From the NCBI GenBank assembly GCA_027405735.1, contig JAPEHQ010000009.1, forward strand, positions 1,674,001 to 1,738,000: 64,000 nucleotides of DNA, given 5' to 3'. This DNA is from Mucor racemosus (Eukaryota; Mucoromycota; Mucoromycetes; Mucorales; Mucoraceae). A program made the translations under genes and the position numbers. Shown here piece by piece: positions 47,615 through 59,423 of this stretch; the stretch's first letter is position 1, and every line of letters begins with the position of its first letter. A model generated the notes under the pieces. It had not been told where the DNA came from, made no database searches, and was given only the letters and a program-made list of their open reading frames with translations.

Positions 47615-48423
47615 ATGGCCTCCAAGAAAAGACATATGATCCGTGGTGGAACTGATCAAGAAGATGCTTCTAATTTGAAATTGGGGCCAGGTAATCACTT
47701 TGAATGACATTCATCTCACAACATCCTAACCAAAAAAACAAAAAAAAAAAAAAAAAAAAAATTTGCAATACATAGAATTTGATGGAGCTCAATGTTTATA
47801 TATTTCAGAAGTTAGAATTATCCTAGAAGCACAAGAAGACTCTAAAGAGAATGGAACAGACAACAGACCTCGAACAAAGTAATATACAGATTTGTACATT
47901 GATTCATTATTGGATATTTATTGCGGATTTTTCAATATAGTGTCATGGCAAAGACCTTGGATTACGTTCGCGCTTTCAGTAGATTTAGTAACATCGAATC
48001 TGTTCGTGAAGTCAGACAGTAAGTTTTTCTATTTCTGATGTCGACTTGCTGAAATGTTAAATTGCATAAAAAAAAACTTCCCCACAGAGTTCTCGCAAAA
48101 GAAAATATGGCTCAATTCGAAGTCGCACAAATCGCAAATTTATGTTGTGAAGATGCAGAGGAAGCTAAAGCACTTATTCCAAGGTAAAACGAACGGAAAT
48201 ATATAACTGAATCTAGTGGAATCTAATCTTGATTTTTATATGCGTAGTTTGGAGAATAAAGTGGAGGTACCTGAACTTCAAGAGATGTTGAGTCAAATGT
48301 TGACCATCAAAAAGTTTCAAGGTTAAAATGTTTTATATTGATTTTGAATATAAAATAAAATGTGTAAATGAATTTTTTAAAGAATATGCAGAGGGTTTTA
48401 GTCGAGTGGTTTACAATGCTTGA
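47615..48423 (+). CDS. RPB4: RNA polymerase II subunit Rpb4
   Basis: Predicted 155-aa subunit that pairs with Rpb7 in the stalk of RNA polymerase II. Six exons: 47615-47690, 47776-47878, 47941-48018, 48088-48183, 48248-48321 and 48383-48423. After an N-terminal 'LKLGPEFDGAQCLYISEVRI' the conserved HRDC-like core reads 'RPRTNVMAKTLDYVRAFSRF' and 'FEVAQIANLCCEDAEEAKAL' then 'IPSLENKVEVPELQEMLSQM', ending 'LTIKKFQEYAEGF', as in Rpb4 from yeast to human. The length fits the metazoan-type short form (human POLR2D 142 aa) and not the longer budding-yeast form. Intron 5 uses GTTAAA, an unusual donor, but it is needed to keep the frame and the C-terminal motif. Exon 6 is only 41 nt. Confidence 0.93.
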
Positions 48424-48999
48424 TACTTGTTGATATATGCGACCTACAAAAGATCATCGATTGATTAATTATTTAGACATTTGAAGCAAAATGTTGACAA
48501 ATGATAGCTCTTTCAGTAGTCTTCCGATAGATTGCGCGACAGTTTTGATAGCTATTGAGAAACAAAAAAAAAAAAAAAAAAGGACGACCGTTAACCTTTA
48601 ATGCTTTCAAATGGAATATATCAAAAGCACAGCATTTCAATCATTTTACGAATTTTAAAAAATTTTTGAGACAATTATACAGTACACCAAATTGAAGATA
48701 CAATTTATCTAATAAATCATTTATTGATTCCAAAAGCGCTTCAAATCATTTGGCAATCTTAGTTCCTAGAAAGGTGAAAATTGCTAAAAGGATACGTCGT
48801 TTTAATCAATTAATTAAGCAGAATGAAGCCTTATTTACGTTATATTTTTTAGTTTTATAATGTGCACTAAGTTTTTAACTTCTATTTGGACTACCTTTTT
48901 TGGCTCTAATTGCGTTTTTTGTTGAAGTGATGATACATTACATAAAAAAAAAAAAAAAAAGTCTTTGAAATCTCTAAACGGAGAAAGCCAATATATCGC
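48424..48999. other. Non-coding stretch before repeat copy 3
   Basis: The RPB4 3' flank followed by AT-rich DNA with A runs near 48564-48582 and 48944-48960. No gene is seen. Confidence 0.45.
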
Positions 49000-50075
49000 T
49001 TAAATTGTCGATTTTTCCTCGAGAAAATCAAAATGATAGTTTGCATTACAGCTTAAAGTCTATGGCAACTGAGTTCCAAAATGGATTTTTCAAATCGACC
49101 GAAAAATGATCAAAAAAATAAAATTGTGCTATAGCTCATGAACTGTAACGTAAGTTGAACTAGAGCATTAAATGGTTTTTGTACAGTTTTAAACTCTGCA
49201 TTTACTACAACAAAATTCAGACAAATTCTTCATATTAAATTTTGCGTAAAACGCGATTGAAACTTTGCAGTATTTTTGAATATATAGGTCACTTTTTATA
49301 AGCATTTTTTAAATATAATTAATGGAGATAATGTACAGTAAAATTATCTATTGATCTAGCCATTATTGAGCCTTCTAGCTGCATTTTTTATAGAGAAAAC
49401 GAGATTTTTGTCAATTTTTTTTTTCAAATCCAGAATTTAGGATGAGGGTATACAAGTAGAAATTGAAACCAGAAACGAAGGAATCTTTTTGTACACATTT
49501 TTGAGGATATCTCCGCGAAAAATCAGCATTTTGAAAAAACCTAAATTGCATCTAAGAGAGCTCGCCGAGCTTGACGAGATAAATGTAAAAAGCATACTAC
49601 TCAATTTAACCAATATTTTGAAACCTACTATAGAAATTCCCAAAAAATTGAAAAAAAAAATAATAGTGCTCACAATTTTTTTATATTCAAATATGTGATA
49701 GAGCGCTTTAAAACAAGTAAGTTTTATTATTAAGAAGTGTTAGTATAGCTTAATTATTTCTAGAGATATGAAGCCTCAAAGTTTTCAATCCATTAGCAGT
49801 AAATACGCGTAAAAAATCTGAAACATTAGCATTGAAAAATTAATACCAACTGCAAAAAATAGGATATTTCCGGATACTTGTTTTTGGATTAAAGCTGAAC
49901 ACCTCAGGTACATTGGCATATAATTTTTTCTTGGTGTTATCTAGTGAAAAAAAATTTGAGCAGGAATAAAAAGTGAAACGTAGTTTTTAAGAGAAAAGCG
50001 CTGAAGTTTACGCGTTTTTGAGTGTTTGATGGCGAGATATATGATGAACTTGGGAATAAGTAGCATAATGCGACC
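49000..50075 (+). repeat. 1.1-kb dispersed repeat, copy 3 (most diverged)
   Basis: It matches copies 1 and 2 throughout but with more substitutions. Shared landmarks are 'TTTTTCCTCGAGAAAATC', 'AGGATGAGGGTATACAAG', 'TTGAGGATATCTCC', 'GAGAGCTCGCCGAGCTTGAC', 'ATTTCCGGATACTTG' and 'TACATTGGCATATAATT'. The homologous open frame is cut down to about 49489-49698. The higher divergence suggests an older insertion than copies 1 and 2. Confidence 0.75.
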
Positions 50076-50647
50076 AATTTCTCTATATTTAACAATGTCT
50101 AAAGCGTATCCTAAAAAGTGCATAGAATGAGAGCACATTTATAGAAAAGAAGGTATTGTTCTTCGATTTTCAAGATTGAATTTTACTCGGGTTTGTATAT
50201 CTCAACGCTTTATAATTGATTTCTCTGTATATATTGCTGCAAAAAAATGATTTCAAATTTTATGGAAGAAAAAAGGGTAAGCAAGCCCTGAACCGAAATT
50301 TAAAATAAAAGCTTTTATGAGCTCCTGTAGCAAATTTAATACATTAAAATACCCTTCGTTATTTATAGTTTATATTTATAACCTTTTATTTGAATTGTAT
50401 GGCATAGTTTCAGATGAAATGGCTTTATTTCGATTTATTATAAGAGGAAATATTACCCAGTTCAGCACAAAAAAAATGAAAGATTTGAAAAAAGTGTTGT
50501 TTTCAAATCAAAGAAGATCCTTTATTTTTGAGTCTGTTATGTTATACTGTATCGTAGTTATAATTAGTCAGAATTAGACAAGAGTAATATGTGAGGATTT
50601 ATTCAATGAGAAGATGATGTTATATATAAAGAAGATCGTCAGGTAAT

Positions 50648-53600
50648 ACTACGACCAAGCTATTATGCTTTCCATGGACATGATGATCTGCAAAGATGGG
50701 CAGAATAAAAACTTTTGTGCAGATCAGTCAGCCCAGATGAGCAGAGCAATGAGATCAAGATTTTTTAGTCAATTTACTAAAATATATCTACCATAATATA
50801 ATTAATAACGAAAATAATTTGAATAATTTAAAACAGATGTGAGTTACTACTCTAATTCAACAGAATTACCTTATTGACGAGATATATCAATTTGAAATTT
50901 GGGGTTTGAAAGAGTTCTGCCCATGTTCTTCTTTTGGAGACCAAATGGGAAAAACGACAAGAACTTGTTTGTCAACACTAAAAGTATTTATGCCTTTGTA
51001 AATTTCTGTTTGTAACACACAAAATTGACTGATTTAGGATTATTTCTCGGTTTTCTTTTTCCCCACTCTTTCCTCGGCCTTTTATTCATATTTAAAACTA
51101 CAACAAAAAAGCCAATATTTTTCATAAACTAAAATTAAGTAGCAGGTACAAGTATATGTTTTTCGTATTGTTTATTTGGAAATAATGAATTATTAGCTGT
51201 TAGTTTTAGGGCGCGTTATAATAAATTTCTCAAACAAAAAAAGCATTCAAGACTACGTAGTCATTTTGTTCCATCATCTACGTTATATTCAATGCTTTTT
51301 TTAGTCTAAAATCGATATCTTCCTGCAGGAAAATTGGTGATTATAAAAGTATGTATAGCATTGACTTGATTTGAATGAATAAATGAATAAACTCATGTTA
51401 ATCTATTTTCTAAAAAATATTTGTTTCTATTTAGTAACCAACAGCAGCCAAGACGATGAAAACGAGATATTGTCTTGTATGACACTACCAACCATCAAAG
51501 ATACACCATAATAATTACTTGTCAATTGATTTACTAATAAATCAATTTTTATAGATCAAAAGTAAAGGTGTATTCAGTTCAAAATGCTTGAAACAATTCA
51601 ATCATGCTAATTTACATGATTTATCATCTCTGGCTCATTCAATTGCTATATTCGATTTTTAATATTTTGTCTATACTACTAAATCAACTCATTCGTCCAT
51701 TAGGATTAACACTCACTCCATCCTTGATTACTGTATCTATAATAACGGTCCATTATTAGCTCATAGTATGCAAAACTATTAAAAGGGGTTGTCTAATCCC
51801 AAATTTATCTGATTCAATTGATGATGCTAAACTAGCATCAAATTAGTTATGTTGGTTTGCAATAAAGCAAAACGTTTTGTGTAGTACGATGCTGGCGTTC
51901 AATTTATTTTAGTTAAATTGAACAGATAGAGATATGGGTCATGCAGTGATCTGTGAATGTGTGAGAGAGCTCAGATCTATGATCACAAAAAAATGATTCA
52001 AATTGGGATGCTTCATCGACCTGTACGAGATTTTTTTGTCACGATAATACCTGGTGGCTCAAGCGTAATTTAGGCGTTTAATTATCAAGTGTATCCGAAT
52101 CAAGATGAAGTCGGCTGATTGATATAACGGATAATAAATGCAATGTCATTTACTGAATTGATAAATGTAAATGTATAAACCAAAGCTTACTTTTGAATGA
52201 AAGTACTAATTATTTTGACTATCATCAATAAGCCCAAAAAGCATAGCTAAGTGCGATTATTGCTACTAGATTGCATAATTTGATACACAGAAACCCCTTG
52301 AAGCATTTATTATTTTTCTGGGCAATGCTACAAATCATCATTTAATATGACTGAGTGTTAATAAATCAGAGAAGATACAACTGGTAAAGAACTGATATTC
52401 AATGTACAACGAGGTGAAGGTTGATAAAAGGTGCATTCATTATGTAGTGAAAAGTCGCAAAATTTTGATGGATAGTAATTACGGGACCAAGGTGTTGTGT
52501 TTGCCTCAGGATTTTTAAAAGGGTTTAAAAGCATACCTCATAAAACTTACTTAGATGTTAAATACTCATTATGTGCTATTAGTATCATCTTGTTTTTTAT
52601 TTAATTGCTGTATTATTAAAAATTAAGCTTTTCATAGCTTATAACAATGACTATGGAATATTTCTGATTTTAGATTGACATTTATCATAAGGCGGGATGA
52701 TGATACGTTTGATAATAATACTGTTGTAGATGGAACCAGTCAATTTAATTTATGGAATTTGAATGCAAATATCAAGGAACCATTTGTAAGTACTTACGAT
52801 GGCTCTGGTAAAGTATTGAATAAACTGCGTTGGGACAAAGAGGGTAAAAAGTGGAAATAGGCTCCAGCAATGATGGCCATGTTTACGTTTATAATGTTGG
52901 TGAGGTAAGACTAAAACTCAATGTAAATTACCTCTAACGTAATAATTATAAAGTAAGATTATATTATCATCAAATAAATTACTATACAATATTAACATGT
53001 ATACAAATTTACAGTAATAAGCTTGAATCAAGTGGGTACAGCATCGTAAATTCTTGAAAAAGTTCTTAAGTATTATAAAATCTCTTATTTTTAAGACTTA
53101 CAAGGCTTATAAGCGGAATATTAATATAGAAAATTATTTTTGTCCAGATCATCAATTTTGGCATTTTTTAAATTTTTTTTTTTGGTTTTGCAAATTTAGA
53201 GTTAATTATACTACCAATTATGAAAACAAAAAATATACACATATGCAAAATGTAGCGCTCTATCTGCTGAAAAAAAAATAATAAACATTTTTATTGCAAA
53301 ATATTACATGAAAATCCTTTAACCAAAAATCCGTTTTTGGGGTAAAAGTAGAAAGTTTCATTACTTAACATTTAATATTAAGTTTTTACAAAATGCGTAT
53401 CAGTTATAGCTACAATTTTCTCTCATAATGTAGTATATTTAAACGTTGATTTTGGTATCAAAATTTGATTTTTATGTTTTTTGATCAAAATCATGAGTGT
53501 TGGTAAGGATAAAATGGTTCCCAAAAAATGTCCGCTATAGAGTCTGAATTTTCAGACCGTACATGGTTAAATATAAGAAAAGTTCAAAAAAACCGCTTTT

Positions 53601-53945
53601 TTATTTAAACTTAGATATACCATAGTATAAGAGACTTAGCCGTTCAATCCTCCTATGTTCAATTACGGCGATGCTCTACGGGATCGCTTTTGCAGTTTTT
53701 TAATGAGTACAGTATGATATGACAGACGGCTTTTCTGGGTAGAAAAATGTATGTTTCTATGATAACAGATATTGCCTATCTTATTTAATTTATGGTTCGT
53801 GCGCTGTAACGCTACCTTTACGTTGACTGAAATTTGCAATTTAGCAGGGTTTTAATTACGCTAAATAATGTAAAGCCTTGAAAATCCTTTTCTACATGTG
53901 TTGTTTGTCTCTTTATGTTTTCATATTTCAAGAAGGATATATTCA
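50648..53945 (+). repeat. Head-to-tail repeat unit 1 (3.3 kb)
   Basis: This whole block matches 53946-58105 in the same orientation, and the second unit starts where the first ends. Shared landmarks include the CTACGRCC start, 'CAGCCCAGATGAGCAGAGCA', 'GGGGTTGTCTAATC', 'CGATGCTGGCGTTCAAT', the dynein-like fragment, 'GGCTTATAAGCGGAATATTA' and 'GCAATTTAGCAGGGTT'. It carries no intact gene. Unit 1 lacks the about 0.9-kb insertion found in unit 2, so it shows the empty site. Confidence 0.85.
52674..52904 (+). pseudogene. Dynein intermediate-chain WD40 fragment, copy in unit 1
   Basis: The sequence after a TTTTAG acceptor encodes 'VDGTSQFNLWNLNANIKEPF' and then 'GKVLNKLRWDKEGKK', resembling the WD40 region of cytoplasmic dynein intermediate chain (VDGxGxxDLWNLNxDTExP...NKLxWDxEGxxxAIGSSDGHVYVYDIGE). 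After a one-base deletion relative to copy 2 (near 52855) the frame ends in TAG at 52858-52860, while the other frame would continue as 'GSSNDGHVYVYNVGE'. A GTAAGA donor follows at 52905, so one exon with its splice sites has been captured. It is not functional. Confidence 0.7.
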
Positions 53946-55436
53946 CTACGGCCGAATTATTCTTCCCATGGGCATAATTATCTGCACAGGCGGGCAGAAT
54001 AAAAAATTTTGTGCAGATCCGCAGCCCAGATGAGCAGAGCAATGAGATCAAGGTTTTTTAGTCAATTCAATAAAGTATATCAATCATAATGTAATTAATA
54101 ACGAAGATAATTCGAATGGTTTAAAGTAGATGTGAGTTACTCTGATTCAACAGAATTGTCTTATTGACGAGATATATCAATTTGAAATTTAGGATTTGAA
54201 AGAGTTCAGCCCATGATCTTCTTTCGGGGACCAAATGGGAACAACAACAACACCCTATTTTGTAACACTAAAGGTATTTATGCTTTTGTAAATTTCTGTT
54301 TGTAACACACAAAATCGTTTTTCTTCCCTACTCTTTCCTCAGTTCTTTTATTTACGTTCAAAACTACAACAAAAAGACCAATATTTTTTATAAACTGTAA
54401 TCAAGTAGCAGGTACAAGTACATGTTTTTTCTATTGTTTGTTTGAAAGTAAATTATTAACTGCTGACGTTATTAGGGCACGTTATAGTAATATATTTCCC
54501 AACAAAAAAAGCATTTAGGACTCAATCGTTTTGTTCCATTATCTACGTTATAATCAATGCTTTTTTGGTCTAAATTCGATATCTACCTGCAGCAAAATTG
54601 GTGATTATAAAAGTATGTATAGCATTGACTTGATTTGAATGAATGAATAAACGCATGTTAGTCTATTTAGTTTCTAAAAAGTATTTGTTTCTATTTAGTG
54701 GCAACAGCTAAGAACAGGAAAACAAGATGTTGTCTTGTATACTACTACCAACTATCAAAGGTACATTATAATTATTACTTATTAGCTATTAGCTTGTTAA
54801 TTGATTTTACTAATAAATGAATTTTTATAGGTCATAAGTAAAGAAATATTCAGTTCAAAATGCTTGAAACAATTCAATTATGCTAATTTACATGGTTTAT
54901 TGCCTCTTGCTCATTCAAGTATTATATTTGATTTTAATATCTCGTTTATACTGATAAGCGAGTCGTTCGTCCATTAGGATTAACGCTCACTCCATCCTTG
55001 ATTACCGTATCTATAATAACGGCCCAATATTAGCTCGTGGTGTGCAAAGTTATTAAAAGGGGTTGTCTAATCTCAAATTTATCTGATTCAACTGCTGATG
55101 CAAAACTAACATCAAATTAGTTGTGTTGACTCGCGATAATAAAGTAAAGCGTTTTATTAAGTACGATGCTGGCGTTCAATGTATTTTAGTTAAATTGAAC
55201 AGATAGAGATATTATGGTTCATGCAAAGATCTATGAAAACAAAAAAATAATCGAAATTGTGATGCTTCGTCGACCTGTACGAGTTTTTTTGTCCCGATAC
55301 CTGGTGACTCAAGTGTAATTTAGGCATTTAATTGTCAAACGTATTGAATCAAGATGAAGTTGGTTGATTGATATAACGGATAATAAATGCAATGTCATTT
55401 ATTGAATGTGTCAATGTAAATGTAACGTATAAAAAA

Positions 55437-56335
55437 GCAACACAGTGTCGTATGTTTTCAGGTTTGATAAATAATACTTAAAAAAGAATACAGTTAAAAG
55501 AGAATGAGTAATGAAACAGTTATTTAACTGTATAATAAAAACAAGATATCGTTTATTTAGATATAAAAGTATGGCCTTTTATATTGATTTTATATTGAAA
55601 TCCTGAGATTTAATATATGGCATAAATGAACCATTAGATCTGTTTGATAGTAATCTATGGATCGAAATGAATCAATCATAATCTAACCATTCTTGCGGAG
55701 CTTGTGCATTGCCTTGTTTTAATGCTGCGCTAAATGTGCTTGGCTGTTGATTTGATAGCTACTTGATTGATCAACTGCTGGGATAAAATAATATGGTGTC
55801 ATAATGGAGGTCCAAGCGTTCTATGTAATTAAACTAGATTAAACGTGGTACGCTGAGGTTTTTTATAACCGACATCTATTGCATCCACAGATCTGGGTGC
55901 ATTCCTTGGTTAAGATTACGACAAAGTTTGATATGTTAAGTTCAACATTGCTGTGTATTATGTTATGAAGCCCCGTGGATGCAGGAATATGGAACTAGTG
56001 TGTTTCACCTAGACTTGATTGGATATATGTATGTATATATATAAATAGACTCATTTAAACAGGTCATATAACTAGAGAATGTGAATATAAAAGAAGATGT
56101 TTTGATCTTATAATAAAGTTCTTTAGTTTTAGTGTGCTCTTTCATTTTATAACAGTTTTCCTTTATTTTTATTAAATGATTTAGTACATATTTTAGCTTT
56201 GAGATTGATATAATCTCCTGGTGTAACAATCAAGGCTTTGCACTTCAATGCATGTCGTAATGAATAGATTGTAAGATGTATTGATACTGTAGAAGGTAAT
56301 AACGTATGATACTAGGTGGAATAACAACATATAGT
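55437..56335 (-). mobile_element. Insertion in unit 2, inverted copy of the repeat at 30570-31122
   Basis: Unit 1 reads straight through here ('TGTATAAACCAAAGCTTACTTT'-like, near 52170), while unit 2 has about 900 extra bases. The extra DNA is the reverse complement of 30570-31122 with a further 340-bp insertion inside. The target duplication seems very short (AGC on both sides), and terminal repeats are not clear. It is non-coding. The element class is unknown. Confidence 0.7.
55890..56228. mobile_element. LTR-like insertion nested in the 55437-56335 element
   Basis: Compared with 30570-31122, extra sequence lies between 'TTATAACCGACATC' and 'AAGGCTTTGCAC'. It contains TGTTATGAAG at 55961, an ATATAAAAGAAGATG TATA-like block and an AATAAAG near 56112, and it ends GGTGTAACA at 56228. 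The TGTTA...TAACA ends fit an LTR, but the left border is uncertain and no clean target duplication is seen. About 190 bp of it recurs at 59150-59333. Confidence 0.55.
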
Positions 56336-56848
56336 AGCCTACTTTTGAATGAAAATACTAATTATTATTCTAATTAACATCAATAGATTCAAAAAGCATA
56401 CTGAAGTGCAATCATTGCTACTAAATCGCATAATTTGATATGCAGAAAAATCTTGAAGTATCCATTCTTTTTTTTTTGGCAGTGTTACAAATCATCGTTC
56501 AGTAAGACTGAATATTAATGAATTAGAAAAATACAGTTGGAAAAAAATTAGTATCCAATAATGTAAATCGAGGTCAAGTTAGATAAAAAGTGCGTTCATT
56601 GTGTAGTGGCGGAAATCTCAACAGCATTTTGATGGATAGAAATTACAGGACCAAGATGTTGTATTTGCCCCAGGGTTTTTAAAAGGATTTAAAAGCATAC
56701 TTTATCAAACTTACAGTAGATGTTACATACCCACCATATGCTATTAGTATCATCTTGTTTTTATTTAATTGCTGTATTATTAAGAACCAAGCTTTTCATA
56801 GCCTACAACAATGACAATGGGATGTTTCTGATTTTAAACTGCTGGCGG

Positions 56849-57066
56849 CATTTATCATAAGGCGGACTGATGATACATTTGATACTACTGTTGATGGAAC
56901 CAGTCAATTTAATTTATGGAATTTGAATGCAAATACCGAAGACCCATTTACAAGTACTTAAGTTGGTTTTGGTAACGCATTGATCAAATTGGCTTGGGAC
57001 AAAGAAAGTAAAAAGGCGGCAATAGGTTCTAGTGATGACCATGTTTATGTTCATAATATTGGAGAG
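56849..57066 (+). pseudogene. Dynein intermediate-chain WD40 fragment, copy in unit 2
   Basis: Homologous to 52674-52904. It reads 'VDGTSQFNLWNLNANTEDPF', hits an in-frame TAA at 56959-56961, and then continues in the same frame as 'LAWDKESKKAAIGSSDDHVY' and 'VHNIGE' before the GTAAGA donor at 57067. It retains the alanine-isoleucine-glycine segment that unit 1 lost to a frameshift. The two copies therefore decayed separately after the duplication. Confidence 0.75.
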
Positions 57067-58105
57067 GTAAGACTAAAACTCAATGTAAATCACTTCTAGA
57101 GCAATAATTATAAAGTAAAACTATATTATATTCAAATAAACTACCACAAAATATTAAGTTGTATAAGGATGTACAGTAATAAGCTGGAATCAAGTGGGTA
57201 CAGCATTGCAAATCCTCGAAAAAGTTCTCAAGTATTATAAAATCTCTTATTTTTAAGACTTACAGGGCTTATAAGCGGAATATTAATATAGAAAATTATT
57301 TTTGTCCAGATCATCAATTTTGGCATTTTTTAATTTTTTTTTTTTGGTTTTGCAAATTTAGAGTTAATTATACTACCAATTATGAAAACAAAAAATATAC
57401 ACATATGCAAAACGTAGCGCTCTATCTGCTGAATAAAAAATAATAAACATTTTTATAGCAAAATATTACATGAAAATCCTCTAACCAAAAATCCGTTTTT
57501 GGGGCAAAAGTAGAAAGTTTCATTACTTAACTCTTAATATTAAGTTTTTATGAAATGCGTATCAGTTATAGCTACAATTTTCTCTCATAATGTAGTATAT
57601 TTAAACGTTGGTTCTGGTATCAAAATTTGATTTTTCTGTTTTTGGATAAAAATCATGAGTGTTGGTAAGGATAAAATGAGTCACCGAAAATGTCCGCTAC
57701 AAAAACTGAATTTTCAGACCGTACATGGTTAAATATAAGAAAAGTCAAAAAAACCCGTTTTTTCATTTAAAACTTGTTGGATATAAACCATAGTATAAGA
57801 GACCTAGCCATTCAATCCTGCTATGCTCAATAATGGCGTTGCTCTACGGGTTCGCGTTTGCAATTTTTTAATGAATGTATGAGGTAACAGACAGTTGTTT
57901 TGGTAGAAGAATGCATGTTTCTATGATAGCAGATATTGCCTATTTTGCTTAGGTTATGAGCTGATGCGCTGTAATGCTGCTTTTACATTGGCTGAAATGT
58001 GCAATTTAGCAGGGTTCTAATTACGCTAAATAATGTAAAGCATTGAAAATCCGTTTTTACGTGTGTTGTTTCTCTCTTTTTGTTTTCATTTTCCAAGGAT
58101 ATTAT

Positions 58106-58839
58106 TCACCGTTTGATAAAGCATATCAGACTATCAAGCTGGTATTCTTTTTTTTTATCTGAATACGCATGCTAACATAAGGAACTAATATTTTTTAATA
58201 TAGATAGCAGTAGTCGTTATATTAGAGACTGATATTATCATTTAACCGCATTCTAAGATCAAATATCATTATTTACTACTGTATTGTTGGAAGTATTTCT
58301 TTATTACCAGATCAAATCGAAGGCAATAATATTTATGTCTACTCAATAAAAAGCTAGAACTGGCTACAAACTCACGAAATGTTCCAAAAAAGTGATAAAA
58401 TTTCCAACAAAAAAAAAAAAAGAATAATGTAATGTCTTGCCTAATAATCATAGTTTTGATCGTAGCTATACTAGAAAGCAAATCTTTTTACAGCTGACAA
58501 TCGTAAAGTAAAATAGTAAGTTTAAAGAAGGTTAATTTATTTAAATTTTATGTGTGATAAAGTAACATTTATAATTTTAGATTTGGCTTGCATATAAATT
58601 TAAGCAGTAAGTGCTATTTAAGTTTATGCTGGAGCAAAAACCATTGTTGATGTAAGTATTATAGCTATAAACTTATTTACAAATGATGATAATTGTTAAT
58701 ATATTGATTCTTGCATGCATTGCTTTACATCAACAACTTATTGGATTGTATTGCCTATAATGCATATTAATAAAAACAAATGTAATTTAAAAACCCATTC
58801 CAATAAAAAATGCAATGGAATTTTGAAAACGGCACAATA
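58106..58839. other. Gene-free stretch after the tandem units
   Basis: AT-rich sequence with no recognised repeat or gene. Confidence 0.4.
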
Positions 58840-59140
58840 CTCATGTACATACCAATTTGTGCCCATACGATCAGCTCATTATGCTCATGGTCACATTTTA
58901 CTATTATGCACAAATAAGGATAATGATATACGTGTGGGGGGGCAATTCTACTATTATGCACACATAAAATTAATGTCATGCACAAGGATAGAATCTATAA
59001 TCCTGCACATACGGGCTTAGCGTTGTGCTCGTGTGCAGTTTCGTTTGTTGTGCCCATGTGCATCTTGTTATCGTTTTAGACATCACATTCAGTGGGCACA
59101 ACGATATCATCTTGTGCAGCACAGGTCGGCCGTAGTGCTG
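58840..59140. repeat. Cluster of TGCACA/TGTGCA-type words, possible MITE remnant
   Basis: TGCACA, TGTGCA, GTGCAG, GGCACAAC and close variants recur about ten times within 300 bp, in both orientations. The right end, read inverted, shares the words CACTACGGCCGA and CTGTGCTGCACA with the junction at 53946-54020. This looks like the subterminal repeat region of a DNA transposon remnant. Borders are approximate. Confidence 0.5.
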
Positions 59141-59149
59141 AGAGATATG

Positions 59150-59333
59150 GAACTATTGTGTGTCACCAAGACTTGATTGAATATAATATAAATAGACTCA
59201 TTTTTAATTAGTCATCACATTAGAGAATGTGAATATAAAAGAAGATGTTTCCATCTTGAAATGAAGTCCGTTAGCTTTAGTCAGTTCTTTCATTTTATAA
59301 CAGTTTACCTTTATTTTTATTTAATGATTTACT
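59150..59333 (+). repeat. Second copy of the LTR-like sequence at 55990-56178
   Basis: Both contain 'ATATGGAACTA', 'AGACTTGATTG', 'TAAATAGACTCATTT', 'AGAGAATGTGAATATAAAAG' and 'CTTTCATTTTATAACAGTTT'. The match stops at AATGATTTA, about 90 bp before the Tc1/mariner element. Confidence 0.75.
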
Positions 59334-59423
59334 ATACAGTATGGGTAAATAGCTCCGATCAGCTAGAGCGGTGTCTTGCTTTGACCATACCTAGCCTGAT
59401 CCCATACGACACCATACGCCATA

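Larger units (their letters stand above)
53946..58105 (+). repeat. Head-to-tail repeat unit 2 (4.2 kb)
   Basis: Direct second copy of 50648-53945, with many substitutions and small indels. It is longer because of an insertion at 55437-56335. The 3' part (about 57195-57880) is also the part found inverted at the left edge of the window. It has no intact gene. Confidence 0.85.

Noticed and set aside
58715..59020. 101-codon open frame rich in His, Cys and Tyr
   Set aside because: It is created by the repeated TGCACA words. The composition is odd and the frame has no relatives.
59339..59415. tRNA-like segment (GCTC...GAGC D-arm-like pairing)
   Set aside because: The anticodon stem pairs poorly, no proper T-arm with GGTTCGA is present, and the 3' end does not pair with the 5' end. 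At most it is a decayed tRNA-derived fragment.
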